Positions 1 through 9,764 of a DNA stretch of 54,502 nucleotides are shown here, in pieces. The position numbers and the translations under genes were made by a program. Under the pieces are notes generated by a model. The model saw only the letters and a list, made by a program, of their open reading frames with translations, was not told the DNA's origin and ran no database searches. The stretch covers positions 1-54,502 of the forward strand of contig JBBTCO010000014.1 in assembly GCA_038043185.1 (NCBI GenBank), given 5' to 3'. Source of the DNA: UBA5009 sp038043185 (GTDB taxonomy: Bacteria; Bdellovibrionota; Bdellovibrionia; Bdellovibrionales; Bdellovibrionaceae). Each line of letters begins with the position of its first letter. Positions within the stretch are counted from its first letter, which is position 1.

Positions 1-55
1 AAATAAATTATTAAAAACCTTTTTATTGACAGGCCGGTCATCCATACGGGGGAAA

Positions 56-307
56 TTGATAGGTAGGAAAAAACTTCGGGATTCGGATTTAATTCGAAAA
101 CTTTTAAAAGCGGGCATGACGTTTAGGCAGATAAGTTCAGTGGCGAAAACCTCGCATGGATCTGTATGGGCTGAGAAAAAGGCGATGAAAAAAGAGGAGG
201 ACGAGCTAAAGAAAAAATTAGAGGCTCAAGCGGCGGAAGAAAAAAAGCTTCAAGAAGCAAGCGTTGTCTTTCCTGAGATTCAAAGCTCTGGGTTAAAAGC
301 TTCTTAG
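56..307 (+). CDS. Small HTH protein with charged tail
   Basis: About 83 residues from a TTG at 56, which has a G-rich stretch (48-52) just upstream. A TTG at 26 is also in frame, and the frame is open to the window edge, so the true start is uncertain. Residues after RKKLRDSDLIRKLLKAG (GMTFRQISSVAKTSHGSV) look like a resolvase-type helix-turn-helix: a short helix, a turn at the Ala-Lys-Thr, then a recognition helix. The rest is Lys/Glu-rich and probably a helical or coiled tail. It is likely a small DNA-binding protein of an accessory element. A strong rho-independent terminator follows at 332-361. The exact function is not recognised. Confidence 0.55.
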   Translation: MIGRKKLRDSDLIRKLLKAGMTFRQISSVAKTSHGSVWAEKKAMKKEEDELKKKLEAQAAEEKKLQEASVVFPEIQSSGLKAS

Positions 308-331
308 CGGATAAGTCGAAATAGGTTATGC

Positions 332-361
332 ATGGCGGGCCACGTGGTCCGCCATTTTTTT
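332..361 (+). terminator. Rho-independent terminator after the HTH gene
   Basis: A near-perfect GC-rich inverted repeat (ATGGCGG...CCGCCAT, 332-355, centre CACGTG) runs directly into a T tract (354-361), 25 bases after the stop codon of the upstream HTH gene. This is a textbook intrinsic terminator on the plus strand. Confidence 0.85.
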
Positions 362-551
362 GTCTTGAGTGACCAGTAAGGGCCGCTTTTGGATTTTTGT
401 CCTAAATACTAGTGCGTTTCTATGAAAATATGCCTTTAGACAAAAACAGCGAGGTCAGCGCTATGGAGAACCGACCTCTTCCTAAATTGAAGTGGTTTTG
501 AGCACCACGGGCAGGTATACTGCAAATAAAAACAATGAGAGTTTTTCTGGG

Positions 552-1802
552 CTAATTATCTTCATCGCCACTTACGATATAATTCGGTGGCAAGAATTTA
601 CCGATAACTTCAGTGTATCCCCAAGGGTAAATACCCGTAATCCAATCCTGGATTACGCGAGTTAATGCAAGCGGAATGCTGATTCCTGGCATGGCTGGTT
701 GAGCCTCGTGAGTTATTATATCCATGTCTTTTGTTCCGCGTGGATCGGCGGCAGTAATCTTTTTTTCCCAAAAGAAATTTGTATAGTAATAAGCCGCGAA
801 ACAAGCTTCAATGCCAACAATTTGATACTCTTTTTTAGGATTAATTTTAAATTTTTCTGATAATTCTATTTTTCTTAAATTGAGATTATGTCCCAATCCT
901 GCGTGGCCCGCGTAAGTAATAACTGAGAAATTTTCAAGAGCGTGTTTTAAGTAATAGTGAAATGCTCGCGATTTTTCAACATGCGTTAACATGGCGTCAC
1001 CCTGGAATGCTAAAAGTTCAATCTTCCTGCCTTTGTGTTGCCACGTGAACATAATCACTCGCACACCCGACAAATCAACTCCTGGTGCGATCGTGGCAAT
1101 TTCGGCTTTTGACCACTCCTTATGTTCAAAATTTGGCAAATAAGTTACTAGCTGCTGGAGAAAGTCGAAATCGAAATCGAAATTGTTGAATAGGGCTGCA
1201 ATGCGAACGACACCATTGTCTTCAAGGCGATTATATTCGGGCGAGGTATATAGATTACTTGGTAATAAAGTCAGCGATATATTTAATTCTTGAAAATCTA
1301 CTCCGGGCTCTAAGGGGCAGTCCAGCGGGCGCCACTTATAAAATAAATTCACAGCGTCCTCGCCACAAATATTTTGCCCATCTCTGACAATACGAGAAGA
1401 AAGAGAGTCTGGATAAAAAGGTAAATAAACCTTCCAGGAAAAGGGACCACTACTTGAGGCGGCAACCTTCATCTTGATATGGTAGCGGGCATCCCAAATT
1501 TTCTGGCCTTTATAAAGAGAGGGACGTATTTGCACATTGCTGAGTTCAAAATTTCCATAAGGGGTTGAGTTGTTCATTGTATACAGCATATATTTCATCT
1601 GTTCGCTAACATGATCTCTGACTTCATTCTCTGGCGAATCAGTGGTCGAGAACTGAACTCGATAATCAAACTCTACGCTTCCTAAGGCGTGCATCGGGCT
1701 ATAAAAAGGGTTCGCGCCCTCAATCGCAAAAGCATATATTGGAACTAAAAAAATAGTTTTTAAAATCACATGCACGTAAGTAAGTATTATACTTTTCTTC
1801 AT
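552..1802 (-). CDS. Secreted protein with clan-CD-peptidase-like His/Cys motifs
   Basis: 416 residues, starting with a basic N-terminus and a hydrophobic segment ending near AFA (about residue 26), so probably exported. No family is recognised for the first two thirds. In the C-terminal part a strand-like run leads to YAGHAGLG (His300), and about 34 residues later another leads to GIEACFAAYYY (Cys334). A hydrophobic strand ending in His-Gly or His-Ala-Gly, followed by a strand ending in Ala-Cys, is the catalytic signature of clan CD cysteine peptidases (caspase, gingipain, legumain, C11/C25). It is followed by a DPRGTKDMD segment. A secreted peptidase-like role is inferred, not shown. No clear Shine-Dalgarno precedes the ATG. 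The gene stands alone in the putative island, convergent with the HTH gene. Confidence 0.6.
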   Translation of the reverse strand: MKKSIILTYVHVILKTIFLVPIYAFAIEGANPFYSPMHALGSVEFDYRVQFSTTDSPENEVRDHVSEQMKYMLYTMNNSTPYGNFELSNVQIRPSLYKGQKIWDARYHIKMKVAASSSGPFSWKVYLPFYPDSLSSRIVRDGQNICGEDAVNLFYKWRPLDCPLEPGVDFQELNISLTLLPSNLYTSPEYNRLEDNGVVRIAALFNNFDFDFDFLQQLVTYLPNFEHKEWSKAEIATIAPGVDLSGVRVIMFTWQHKGRKIELLAFQGDAMLTHVEKSRAFHYYLKHALENFSVITYAGHAGLGHNLNLRKIELSEKFKINPKKEYQIVGIEACFAAYYYTNFFWEKKITAADPRGTKDMDIITHEAQPAMPGISIPLALTRVIQDWITGIYPWGYTEVIGKFLPPNYIVSGDEDN

Positions 1803-2273
1803 GGTTTTATTTTTCGAGTTATCCTAATTGAAGTCAACAACCTTTAAAAACTCTCCTAATATTCGTGTTGATGACGCCATTACAGCGTATGTGAAATCCT
1901 TGAGAAAAGCGCTCGGTCACTCCGCAGGTTAAAACAAATCTCTCTAATATACACGGCGAATATGTGAGACTTGGCATCCTAGGCATGGGCCTCCTGATTT
2001 AGCGGCCAGTATCACGCTATAGTATAGTCAGAGCGTTACCGCTGAAAAATGGGGTTTCATGGCCAAATTTTGCCTTTCCCAAGACCTCTATGGTTTATGC
2101 CCCAAAGTCGATATGTCGAGCTTTTAAGGCCAAACCCCTAAGAACCGCCAGAAGTCGGCGTAAAATCGACCTGAGCGCCTGATAAAAGGATTGGTTTTGT
2201 TGACACACTATATGTCGTACATTAAACACGGGTTAAGTAAATGAATTTGTTCTGTTGAATAATAGGAGATTGC
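1803..2273. other. 471-bp intergenic region with a possible gene remnant
   Basis: This is the only gap longer than 300 bases. From a TTG at 1828 a 34-codon plus-strand frame runs to a stop at 1930-1932 and ends in AYVKSLRKALGHSAG. It reads like the C-terminal end of a real helical protein, but it is short and has no Shine-Dalgarno, so it may be a remnant. Further on, GGGGTTT/GGCC (about 2050) and GGCCAAACCCC (about 2130) could form a long-range stem. A promoter-like TTGACA lies at 2200-2205. Nothing else is supported. Confidence 0.3.
2200..2228 (+). promoter_or_regulatory. Candidate promoter of the secreted Cys-rich protein gene
   Basis: A perfect TTGACA (-35-like, 2200-2205) is followed after 17 bases by TAAACA (2223-2228), a weak -10, about 45 bases upstream of the ATG at 2274. 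The -35 is exact. The -10 is poor, so this is tentative. Confidence 0.35.
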
Positions 2274-2816
2274 ATGCGGGTTTTCAGTTTGTTTTTTTTA
2301 TGTATTCATTTAGTGGCGACAGTCGGGTTCGCAGCTTCAGAGGAAGTAAAGGAACTTGAATTAAGTGACAAAATTCACTGTCCAGATCAATATGACACAT
2401 ATTGCAAGGTTGCTCTAACAACTTTTCAGTCTGCCGAGGAGGTAAAAACTGTTTCCCTTGTGAATACAACGAACAGCGATCGTATTGTGGAGATTTACCC
2501 GTTATGTATGTACGGTGGTTTTAAGGTAAGACTAAACCAATGTGATACTTGGAGACCGAACCGCACACACGCAGGAAGAACCCAACCAATTTGTGAAGTA
2601 AATGAAATGACCAACGATAAATCCTGTGAAGTCGTATTTCCAAATCAGATTGCTATTGAGGGACTTGTAACTTTAAAAGCCGGACAATCGACAGAATTAT
2701 ATTTAACGGCTTATATTATCGCAAATCAGCAACACTGTAGTGTTTATATCAAAAGCAATGGAATTGAGAACTATAGGGTAAATATGAGTATGGTAAATAT
2801 GGGTAAGTTCAACTAA
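2274..2816 (+). CDS. Secreted Cys-containing protein, unknown function
   Basis: 180 residues starting at an ATG preceded by a good Shine-Dalgarno (AGGAG, 2262-2266). The N-terminus has a short basic start, a hydrophobic core and an AA-S cleavage region near residue 21, a typical Sec signal peptide. The mature part has seven cysteines (for example HCPDQYDTYCKV, CMYGG, NQCDTW, ICEVN, SCEVVF, HCSVY), an arrangement suited to disulfide bonds in the periplasm or outside the cell. It ends in beta-rich sequence. No family is recognised. It stands alone, convergent with the NtrC-type regulator. Confidence 0.7.
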   Translation: MRVFSLFFLCIHLVATVGFAASEEVKELELSDKIHCPDQYDTYCKVALTTFQSAEEVKTVSLVNTTNSDRIVEIYPLCMYGGFKVRLNQCDTWRPNRTHAGRTQPICEVNEMTNDKSCEVVFPNQIAIEGLVTLKAGQSTELYLTAYIIANQQHCSVYIKSNGIENYRVNMSMVNMGKFN

Positions 2817-3054
2817 CACTTCAAAACTTGGCTTAGTCTGAGTAGCTTTACAAAGGCGAGCCAAACGCGGTTTGCCTGGTGGCTATTAATGCCTACGATT
2901 TAGGATATGGCCTTTCAGAAAAAACTAAAAAATCTTGCTACTGGCTTGGCCCGAAACTCCAAGCAGGAGTTTTCTAGCCACATTTTGCTACTCCAAAATT
3001 TCGGCAAAAACCTAAAAAGCCATTATTGCTAAGGCGTTAATAAGGCCAAAGCCT

Positions 3055-4401
3055 CTATTTCAGCAAATGCCTCAGGTGATTATCAGAAATTCCCAGGCGC
3101 CGAGCAGCTTCGGTTTTGTTGCCACCAGTTTCTTGTAAAGCTGTTTGAAGAAAATGGGTTTCCTCATTCTGTTTCAGCTCTCGAAATTTCTCAAAAGTGA
3201 GCCCGGCGACAGTCTCAACCTGATTTCCGTAAAACTTTACATCCAAATCGCTGGGACTAACCATTGATTCATCGGAAAGCACTAAGTGCTGTTCAACCGT
3301 CGCCTGTAATTCGCGCACATTGCCAGGCCAAGTATACCGCTTCAACACATCTAGAGTTCGACGCTGGAAGAATTTTTTCGTCCCGTGCTTCTTGTTGTAG
3401 AGGTCTGTGAAATGCGCCAATAGTGGCTCAATGTCGTCTACACGATTTCTAAGTGGGGGAATATCCACTTGCACGACTTTAATTCGATAATATAAGTCCT
3501 CACGAAATGTACCGTTTGCAATGAGAGTCTTCAAATCCCTGTGAGTGGCGCAAACAATTCTAACGTTTATTTTTTTAGGCATACTCGCGCCAACCGGAAC
3601 AATTTCCCGCTCCTGCAACACACGTAAGAGTTTCACTTGCAGTTCGGGAGGCATATCTCCAATTTCGTCCAAGAAAATAGTGCCGTTGTTGGCATATTCA
3701 AATTTTCCAACTTTGTCAGCTACCGCTCCCGTAAAGGAGCCTTTTCTGTGACCGAACAATTCAGATTCAAGCAATTCCCTCGGGATCGCGGCGCAATTTA
3801 TGGCGACAAAATTTCCCCTGGCTCTTGAAGACAGCTTGTGAATTGCTTTAGCAACCAACTCTTTGCCGGTGCCTGACTCACCATGAATGAGTATGGAGGT
3901 GTCCGACGCTGCGGCAAATTTTTGAACATTAATTGCCATCTCAGCTAAGGCCTGTGATTGTCCGACCATCTCAATTGCTTCGATGACTTTTTTATTTTCT
4001 GATTTAGAATTGCCAGTACGAATAGTGCGAAACTCTTCTTCGTAGCGGTTACAAAATGAAGCCACTCTCGCAAGAAGGTCTTGAGGGGCCATACTTTTAT
4101 CGACAAAATCTACCGCTCCCGCACGCATACTGCTCTTTATGGCTTCCCGAGATAGATCGCACGAGTACATCGCGATCTGCTGATTTGGATTTGCCTTGCG
4201 AGCCATCGACGCGAGTGTGTCGCCCATCATTTCTGGCATCTGATAATCTAATAGCACCAACGCAAACTCATCCTCCTTAAGAAGCTCCAGGGCTTCTTGA
4301 GGTGAAGTTGAGGTGGTGACATCATAGCCACTACTCGATAAAAATGATTGAGTCGCTCTGAGGTTCTTAGCATCGTCATCAACAATTAGTAGCTTATAAA
4401 T
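3055..4401 (-). CDS. NtrC-family sigma-54 response regulator, probable ATT start
   Basis: Receiver, AAA+ and Fis-HTH architecture. Receiver: acidic pair in LLIVDDDAKN near the N-terminus, phospho-acceptor Asp in VLLDYQMPE, conserved Lys in VDKS. AAA+: Walker A GESGTGKE, the sigma-54-contacting loop GSFTGA, Walker B TIFLDEIGD, arginine finger region. C-terminus: Fis-type HTH (GNKTEAARRLGISDNHLR). The only standard start codon (TTG at 4260) would remove the acidic pocket. The full receiver requires starting near 4401, where the in-frame codon is ATT, preceded by GGGGGTGA (4405-4412), a near-perfect Shine-Dalgarno. That start overlaps the last codons of the upstream histidine kinase, implying translational coupling. 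The gene presumably activates sigma-54 promoters in response to that kinase. Confidence 0.88.
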   Translation of the reverse strand: MYKLLIVDDDAKNLRATQSFLSSSGYDVTTSTSPQEALELLKEDEFALVLLDYQMPEMMGDTLASMARKANPNQQIAMYSCDLSREAIKSSMRAGAVDFVDKSMAPQDLLARVASFCNRYEEEFRTIRTGNSKSENKKVIEAIEMVGQSQALAEMAINVQKFAAASDTSILIHGESGTGKELVAKAIHKLSSRARGNFVAINCAAIPRELLESELFGHRKGSFTGAVADKVGKFEYANNGTIFLDEIGDMPPELQVKLLRVLQEREIVPVGASMPKKINVRIVCATHRDLKTLIANGTFREDLYYRIKVVQVDIPPLRNRVDDIEPLLAHFTDLYNKKHGTKKFFQRRTLDVLKRYTWPGNVRELQATVEQHLVLSDESMVSPSDLDVKFYGNQVETVAGLTFEKFRELKQNEETHFLQTALQETGGNKTEAARRLGISDNHLRHLLK

Positions 4402-5135
4402 TTGTCACCCCCAGATACCGGAACGCGAATTGTGACGGTGGTGCCCAAATTTAATTCGCTCTGCAATTCAATTTGTGCAGACTGTTTGTCGCAAAGATAT
4501 TTTACCACCGCGAGTCCCAAGCCGGTTCCAGTGCCGGGCTTCAAGGTGAAGTCAGGATCAAATACTCGATTCTTTGCGCTCGCAGGAATCCCTTTGCCCT
4601 GATCCTGTACGGTCAGTGTAGCCATTCCATTTTGTGCGCCCACATTGACGCTAACAATCCCGCCTGTGGCTGACGCATCGGCAGCGTTTTGCACGAGGTT
4701 CCCTATGATTCTTGAAATATCAGTCTGAGAAAATGAGCAGGAAACTTTTTTTATATTGGAAGTGAATTCCAGCTTAATTGACTTCGCTGTAATTTTCTCG
4801 GACTCACGCAGCGCCTGCACCTCTCCCTGTGCCGCTGCAACGAGTTCTGCCGTCTCAGTCGATTTGCTTTCTTTTAGAGTTTTAATCTGAGATGCAATTC
4901 CAGTCACTTTTTTTAATGAATCCTTGATGTCGGATAAAAGCACGCTGTGCTCATTTAATTCAGTTCGCTTCTCCAGCGTTGCTAAATTAAGTTGGAGCTG
5001 TGATACAGGTGTCAAAAGATCATGCGCAATTCCCCGTAGGATCAACAACTTTGCCTTGTCGGTAGCGGTCCTCTCAAAATCTTCGATTTGCTCATTCAAA
5101 CCATCAAGGGCCTCTTTTAGTGGGGTCTCCCCCAA
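4386..5135 (-). CDS. Sensor-less histidine kinase, possibly 5'-truncated
   Basis: 249 residues from a TTG at 5135. A coiled-coil-like lead (GLNEQIEDFERTATDKAK) precedes the H-box with the phospho-acceptor His in LRGIAHDLLTPVSQLQ. This is followed by the N-box (IGNLVQNAADAS), G1 (VQDQGKGIP), F-box (VFDPDF) and G2 (GTGTGLGLAVVKYL) of a HATPase domain. There is no transmembrane or sensory domain. The frame stays open upstream to about 5197, but that stretch encodes low-complexity His/Leu/Pro sequence and no Shine-Dalgarno precedes the TTG. The kinase may have lost its N-terminus at an island junction, or it may be a soluble kinase that docks on another sensor. It is the partner of the overlapping NtrC-type regulator. 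The catalytic motifs are intact. Confidence 0.8.
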   Translation of the reverse strand: MGETPLKEALDGLNEQIEDFERTATDKAKLLILRGIAHDLLTPVSQLQLNLATLEKRTELNEHSVLLSDIKDSLKKVTGIASQIKTLKESKSTETAELVAAAQGEVQALRESEKITAKSIKLEFTSNIKKVSCSFSQTDISRIIGNLVQNAADASATGGIVSVNVGAQNGMATLTVQDQGKGIPASAKNRVFDPDFTLKPGTGTGLGLAVVKYLCDKQSAQIELQSELNLGTTVTIRVPVSGGDKFISY

Positions 5136-5208
5136 CCAGTAGTTGAGTGATAGGGGTCTTAAGCCTGGTACAAGAGTGAGGTGGTGGTGGGTAAGTTAGG
5201 ATAAATAT

Positions 5209-5649
5209 ATGTTAGATAATAATATTAATAATACAGGGGATCGGGAGCAGAAAACAGGGAACAGTAATACAGAGGACGGGCCGGAAGCGCATCGGTTGAC
5301 AATATCGAGAATGGCCGAGCAAGCAGTGTTGTCGATTTTAGATCGTGTTAATGACGGGTTTAGCGTTGGTAAGGTTAATCGTAACAACATCGGTAATTGG
5401 GTGCTTATTCGTTACTCTGAAATTCTCACCCAAGACGATATAAAAGAAATTAGAACGGCCCACACCGACGAATTTGCAGCACTCGAAGTCTTTCTGCGAC
5501 GAGCCAAAGAAACGGGCAAATTGCCTCCCGAGTTAAGTGCTTATCTTCACAAGCAAATGGGTCAAGACGAAGCGCCTAAGAAAAAAACAAAAAAAAGCTT
5601 GCAAGAAAATAACATCAATGATGTTATTGATGCCGACGATAAGAAATAA
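5209..5649 (+). CDS. Mobile-element accessory protein, unknown
   Basis: 146 residues. The ATG is preceded by AGGA (about 5198-5201). The N-terminus is Asn/Gly/Thr-rich and disordered. A central helical region (RMAEQAVLSILDRVNDGF through AHTDEFAALEVFLRRAKETG) is followed by a Lys-rich tail (KKKTKKS). It is the first gene of a tight co-directional set (5209, 5674, 5924, 6117) ending in a serine recombinase, so it is probably a regulatory or DNA-binding component of that element. No domain is recognised. Confidence 0.55.
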   Translation: MLDNNINNTGDREQKTGNSNTEDGPEAHRLTISRMAEQAVLSILDRVNDGFSVGKVNRNNIGNWVLIRYSEILTQDDIKEIRTAHTDEFAALEVFLRRAKETGKLPPELSAYLHKQMGQDEAPKKKTKKSLQENNINDVIDADDKK

Positions 5650-5673
5650 TAAAAAAAGCTCTTGGAGAGAAAA

Positions 5674-5898
5674 GTGGTCGGTAAAGACGTCAGAAGAATT
5701 CGTGAAGGACTTGAAATGGATAGGGATGAGTTTGCAGAGTTTTTATGCCTGTCCAGCTACAATGCCCTCATGAACATTGAGACTGATTATCGGCGTCCGA
5801 GCAAATTTGTAATACGGTTCCTTCGCTACCTGGATTCGGTCTCAAAAAAAAATGCGAAAGTCCTAATTGAGGAATTAAAGCGTCATGAAGCTAAATAG
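5674..5898 (+). CDS. Small XRE-like HTH regulator
   Basis: 74 residues from a GTG at 5674 preceded by GGAGAG (5664-5669). A TTG at 5662 would give a form four residues longer. VGKDVRRIREGLEMDRDEF followed by AEFLCLSSYNALMNIE matches the pattern of XRE/Cro HTH proteins: helix 1 with R-I-R, then the EFAEFL recognition region, then an N-IE segment. It also carries the RRPSKFVIRFLRYLD end common in such small regulators. It sits 24 bases after the preceding gene in the recombinase cluster and probably controls expression or excision of the element. Confidence 0.65.
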   Translation: MVGKDVRRIREGLEMDRDEFAEFLCLSSYNALMNIETDYRRPSKFVIRFLRYLDSVSKKNAKVLIEELKRHEAK

Positions 5899-5923
5899 CT
5901 TAATGCAAATTTTTAGGAATATT

Positions 5924-6116
5924 ATGGCCCGCAAAAAGATTAAGGCTGGCAATTTTGCCATGCTCGATCAGCTGCGCGTTCAATTGAATCCGGTCGAAGA
6001 TAAAACCCACAGGTCCGCAACGCGAAGAAAAGCTGTCCAGCAACTCATCGGCATGATGATCTCGGACTTGCATCGTCGGGGCAGGCCGAGAAAAGATGCA
6101 GACGGAGGAATTTCTA

Positions 6117-6127
<11 letters not shown>
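5924..6127 (+). CDS. Small basic protein upstream of recombinase
   Basis: 67 residues from an ATG at 5924 with AGGA at 5915-5918. An earlier in-frame ATG at 5885 overlaps the previous gene and has no clear ribosome site. The product is very basic (MARKKIK, RSATRRKAVQQL, HRRGRPRKD). The GRPRK motif resembles an AT-hook core, which suggests DNA binding. Its 3' end overlaps the start of the serine recombinase (6117) by 11 bases, so the two are probably translationally coupled. It could be a recombination directionality factor, but this is inference from position and charge only. Confidence 0.5.
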
Positions 6128-8165
<2,038 letters not shown>

Positions 8166-8172
8166 TCTACTT

Positions 8173-8838
8173 ATGGAAAATTACTTAAATCAGTTTCCTA
8201 AACCTGTTGTTGCAGTCGTGGTCATCTCTTTAGCCATTGCCGTAATTTACTTCTCAAATCCACCGCGATCTATTTGTGATGCTGAAAAAGATGCCTTTCA
8301 AGAGACTTTGAAAGGCGAACTTTACCCCGAACGTATCGATAAGAAAAAAGGTCGTTTGCCTCCCCAAATTCGTCAGGCCCAAGCTATTTGTAAGCAGGGA
8401 AATAACAGTGGCGCCTGCTATGAATACTTCAATATGTTAAAAAATATTTCTCGGGAAATTAAACGCCAAACCACTGAATGTTACACCACTGTTATAGAAG
8501 CTCCTGGGGTCCTGCCCTCATTAAAGGAAGGGCTTATGCTAATGTCGCAGCTGTCTTGGGGCGAGGAGCCTCCTGAAGATAGCAGCAAGAGTTGGTTTAC
8601 CCATTCTGATCTTTCGGCATTTTGTGCAATCAAAGACATTTTAAAGGAATCTATGGAAGAAGAAGAGTGGGCCGAATTTGTTGCTCAGATTTTAGCCAGC
8701 TTACCGGGGGCAAAACCAACAGATGCCATCCCTGGCGTCATTGATCCCCGACCTCGGCCGACGGCCTTGCAACTTCTTGGAGACAAACAAGTTTTTAGTA
8801 AAAGCTTAATGTCATTGAATTGTCGCGCCTATTTATAA
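8173..8838 (+). CDS. Single-pass membrane protein, unknown
   Basis: 221 residues from an ATG at 8173. An in-frame GTG at 8140 lies closer to the tRNA promoter, and neither start has a clear Shine-Dalgarno. The N-terminus MENYLNQFPKP is followed by one strongly hydrophobic segment (VVAVVVISLAIAVIYF) and then a soluble domain with six scattered cysteines (SICDAEK, AICKQG, GACYEYF, ECYTT, AFCAIKD, LNCRAYL). It is probably an inner-membrane anchor with a periplasmic domain. No family is recognised. It is the first chromosomal gene beyond the island and stands alone. Confidence 0.6.
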   Translation: MENYLNQFPKPVVAVVVISLAIAVIYFSNPPRSICDAEKDAFQETLKGELYPERIDKKKGRLPPQIRQAQAICKQGNNSGACYEYFNMLKNISREIKRQTTECYTTVIEAPGVLPSLKEGLMLMSQLSWGEEPPEDSSKSWFTHSDLSAFCAIKDILKESMEEEEWAEFVAQILASLPGAKPTDAIPGVIDPRPRPTALQLLGDKQVFSKSLMSLNCRAYL

Positions 8839-8854
8839 CATTCTAAAGTAGTCA

Positions 8855-9058
8855 TCAAACACTAAGCCATTGAAGATCTTGCCAGTTGGGAATATCATCA
8901 TCGCTCACTTGCCCCCAGAGGCAAATCTCTTCATCATGAAGATTCTTTATAACATAATTTTTGGAGTTCACTTTATGAAGCCTCCAATCCCGTGGATTTA
9001 GACCAAATTGTGGCAGAGTGTTCAGAAGTCGTTCTTTCATATTGCGATTGGCTTGCAT
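8855..9058 (-). CDS. Small hypothetical cytoplasmic protein
   Basis: 67 residues from an ATG at 9058 with AAGGGGA just upstream on the minus strand. The frame extends to an ATG at 9121, but that start has no ribosome site. The sequence (MQANRNMKERLLNTLPQFGL, later WGQVSDDDIPNWQDLQWLSV) has two Trp-rich stretches and no signal peptide or membrane segment. No function is recognised. It is convergent with the preceding membrane protein, with 16 bases between the stops. Confidence 0.5.
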   Translation of the reverse strand: MQANRNMKERLLNTLPQFGLNPRDWRLHKVNSKNYVIKNLHDEEICLWGQVSDDDIPNWQDLQWLSV

Positions 9059-9180
9059 ACAGATCCCCTTTGTTGAAACAAAAATGAATGCAAGTCGGTG
9101 GCCCGTTCGAAAAGACATCAAGAGTTATTTAAATTGCTTTCTATTTCACTTTTTATTTTTTTTAGTCTAAATTCTTAGAG

Positions 9181-9567
9181 ATGAGATTAACAAAGTCACA
9201 TTTACAAATAGCTTCATTGGTGCTCTGGATTTTTGTTGTGATATTACTTTTTAGAGTAATTCCAGATCGAAGAGTGGTCGTTCTTATTGCTGGATTGGGA
9301 TTTTTATTTATTCCGCTGGCTTTGGTTTGGCAAGAATGGAAATCTCCGCATCGCTCTTGGTATGTTCTTGCGAGTATCTCGCAATTTTTATTTATTTTTG
9401 TAATTCCAATTTTAGTAAAAAGACTACTTTATTGGAACGAAGTTTTCTGGAATTTCACTTTTTTTGGATTCTCAGCTACAGATTGGCATCATTACTCTGC
9501 AATCAGCTATATTCTGATGATATCTGTCCTAGCTTTCGCTTTTATGAAGCGCCAAAAGGCTTGTTGA
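9181..9567 (+). CDS. Small multi-pass membrane protein, end altered by repeat
   Basis: 128 residues with about four hydrophobic segments (HLQIASLVLWIFVVILLF, VVVLIAGLGFLFIPLALVW, WYVLASISQFLFIFVIPILV, ISYILMISVLAFAFM), so an integral inner-membrane protein. No family is recognised. The last codons, Lys-Ala-Cys-stop, lie within the foldback repeat at 9557-9680, which supplies the TGA. The original C-terminus may have been longer before the repeat inserted. Confidence 0.6.
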   Translation: MRLTKSHLQIASLVLWIFVVILLFRVIPDRRVVVLIAGLGFLFIPLALVWQEWKSPHRSWYVLASISQFLFIFVIPILVKRLLYWNEVFWNFTFFGFSATDWHHYSAISYILMISVLAFAFMKRQKAC

Positions 9568-9680
9568 AAAAGCATCATCTTCTGCGTTCTCGACCAAAAA
9601 CCTCCTTCGACGTACAGGAAGTACGCCCTCAGTCGGTTTTTGGCCTGCGGCCTTGAATCTGATACTTTTTGAACAAGCCT
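9557..9680. repeat. 124-bp foldback (MITE-like) element
   Basis: The ends AGGCTTGTTGAAAAAG and CTTTTTGAACAAGCCT are inverted repeats. The symmetry continues inward (CGACCAAAAACC with TCGGTTTTTGG) to a central ACGTAC-AGGA-AGTACG region. The whole element can fold into one long imperfect hairpin. It overlaps the stop codon of the membrane-protein gene and lies before the rpsR terminator. The size and organisation fit a non-autonomous mobile repeat. Copy number elsewhere is unknown. Confidence 0.7.
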
Positions 9681-9712
9681 GAAAACAGCTTATTGATTTG
9701 AATCAAAAATAA

Positions 9713-9738
9713 AAAAGCTCGGATGTTACCGAGCTTTT
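9713..9738 (-). terminator. Intrinsic terminator of rpsR
   Basis: AAAAGCTCGG (9713-9722) and CCGAGCTTTT (9729-9738) form a 10-bp stem with a 6-base loop. Read on the minus strand it is followed by a T-rich run, 27 bases beyond the rpsR stop. Confidence 0.8.
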
Positions 9739-9764
9739 AAGTCTAATTTTGTAAATAAAGAAAA

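Noticed and set aside
4386..4401. Programmed -1 frameshift joining the kinase and NtrC-type regulator
   Set aside because: The local sequence (GAC AAA TTT ATA) is not a good slippery heptamer for -1 slippage, and a near-perfect Shine-Dalgarno precedes the ATT, which supports separate initiation.
5118..5140. Left attachment site matching the tRNA 3' end (GGGGTCTCCCCC)
   Set aside because: Similarity to the tRNA acceptor is limited to a G/C run; no longer identity exists.
5621..5637. Terminator at AACATCA-ATGATGTT
   Set aside because: The short palindrome lies inside the coding region of the 5209 gene and has no T run.
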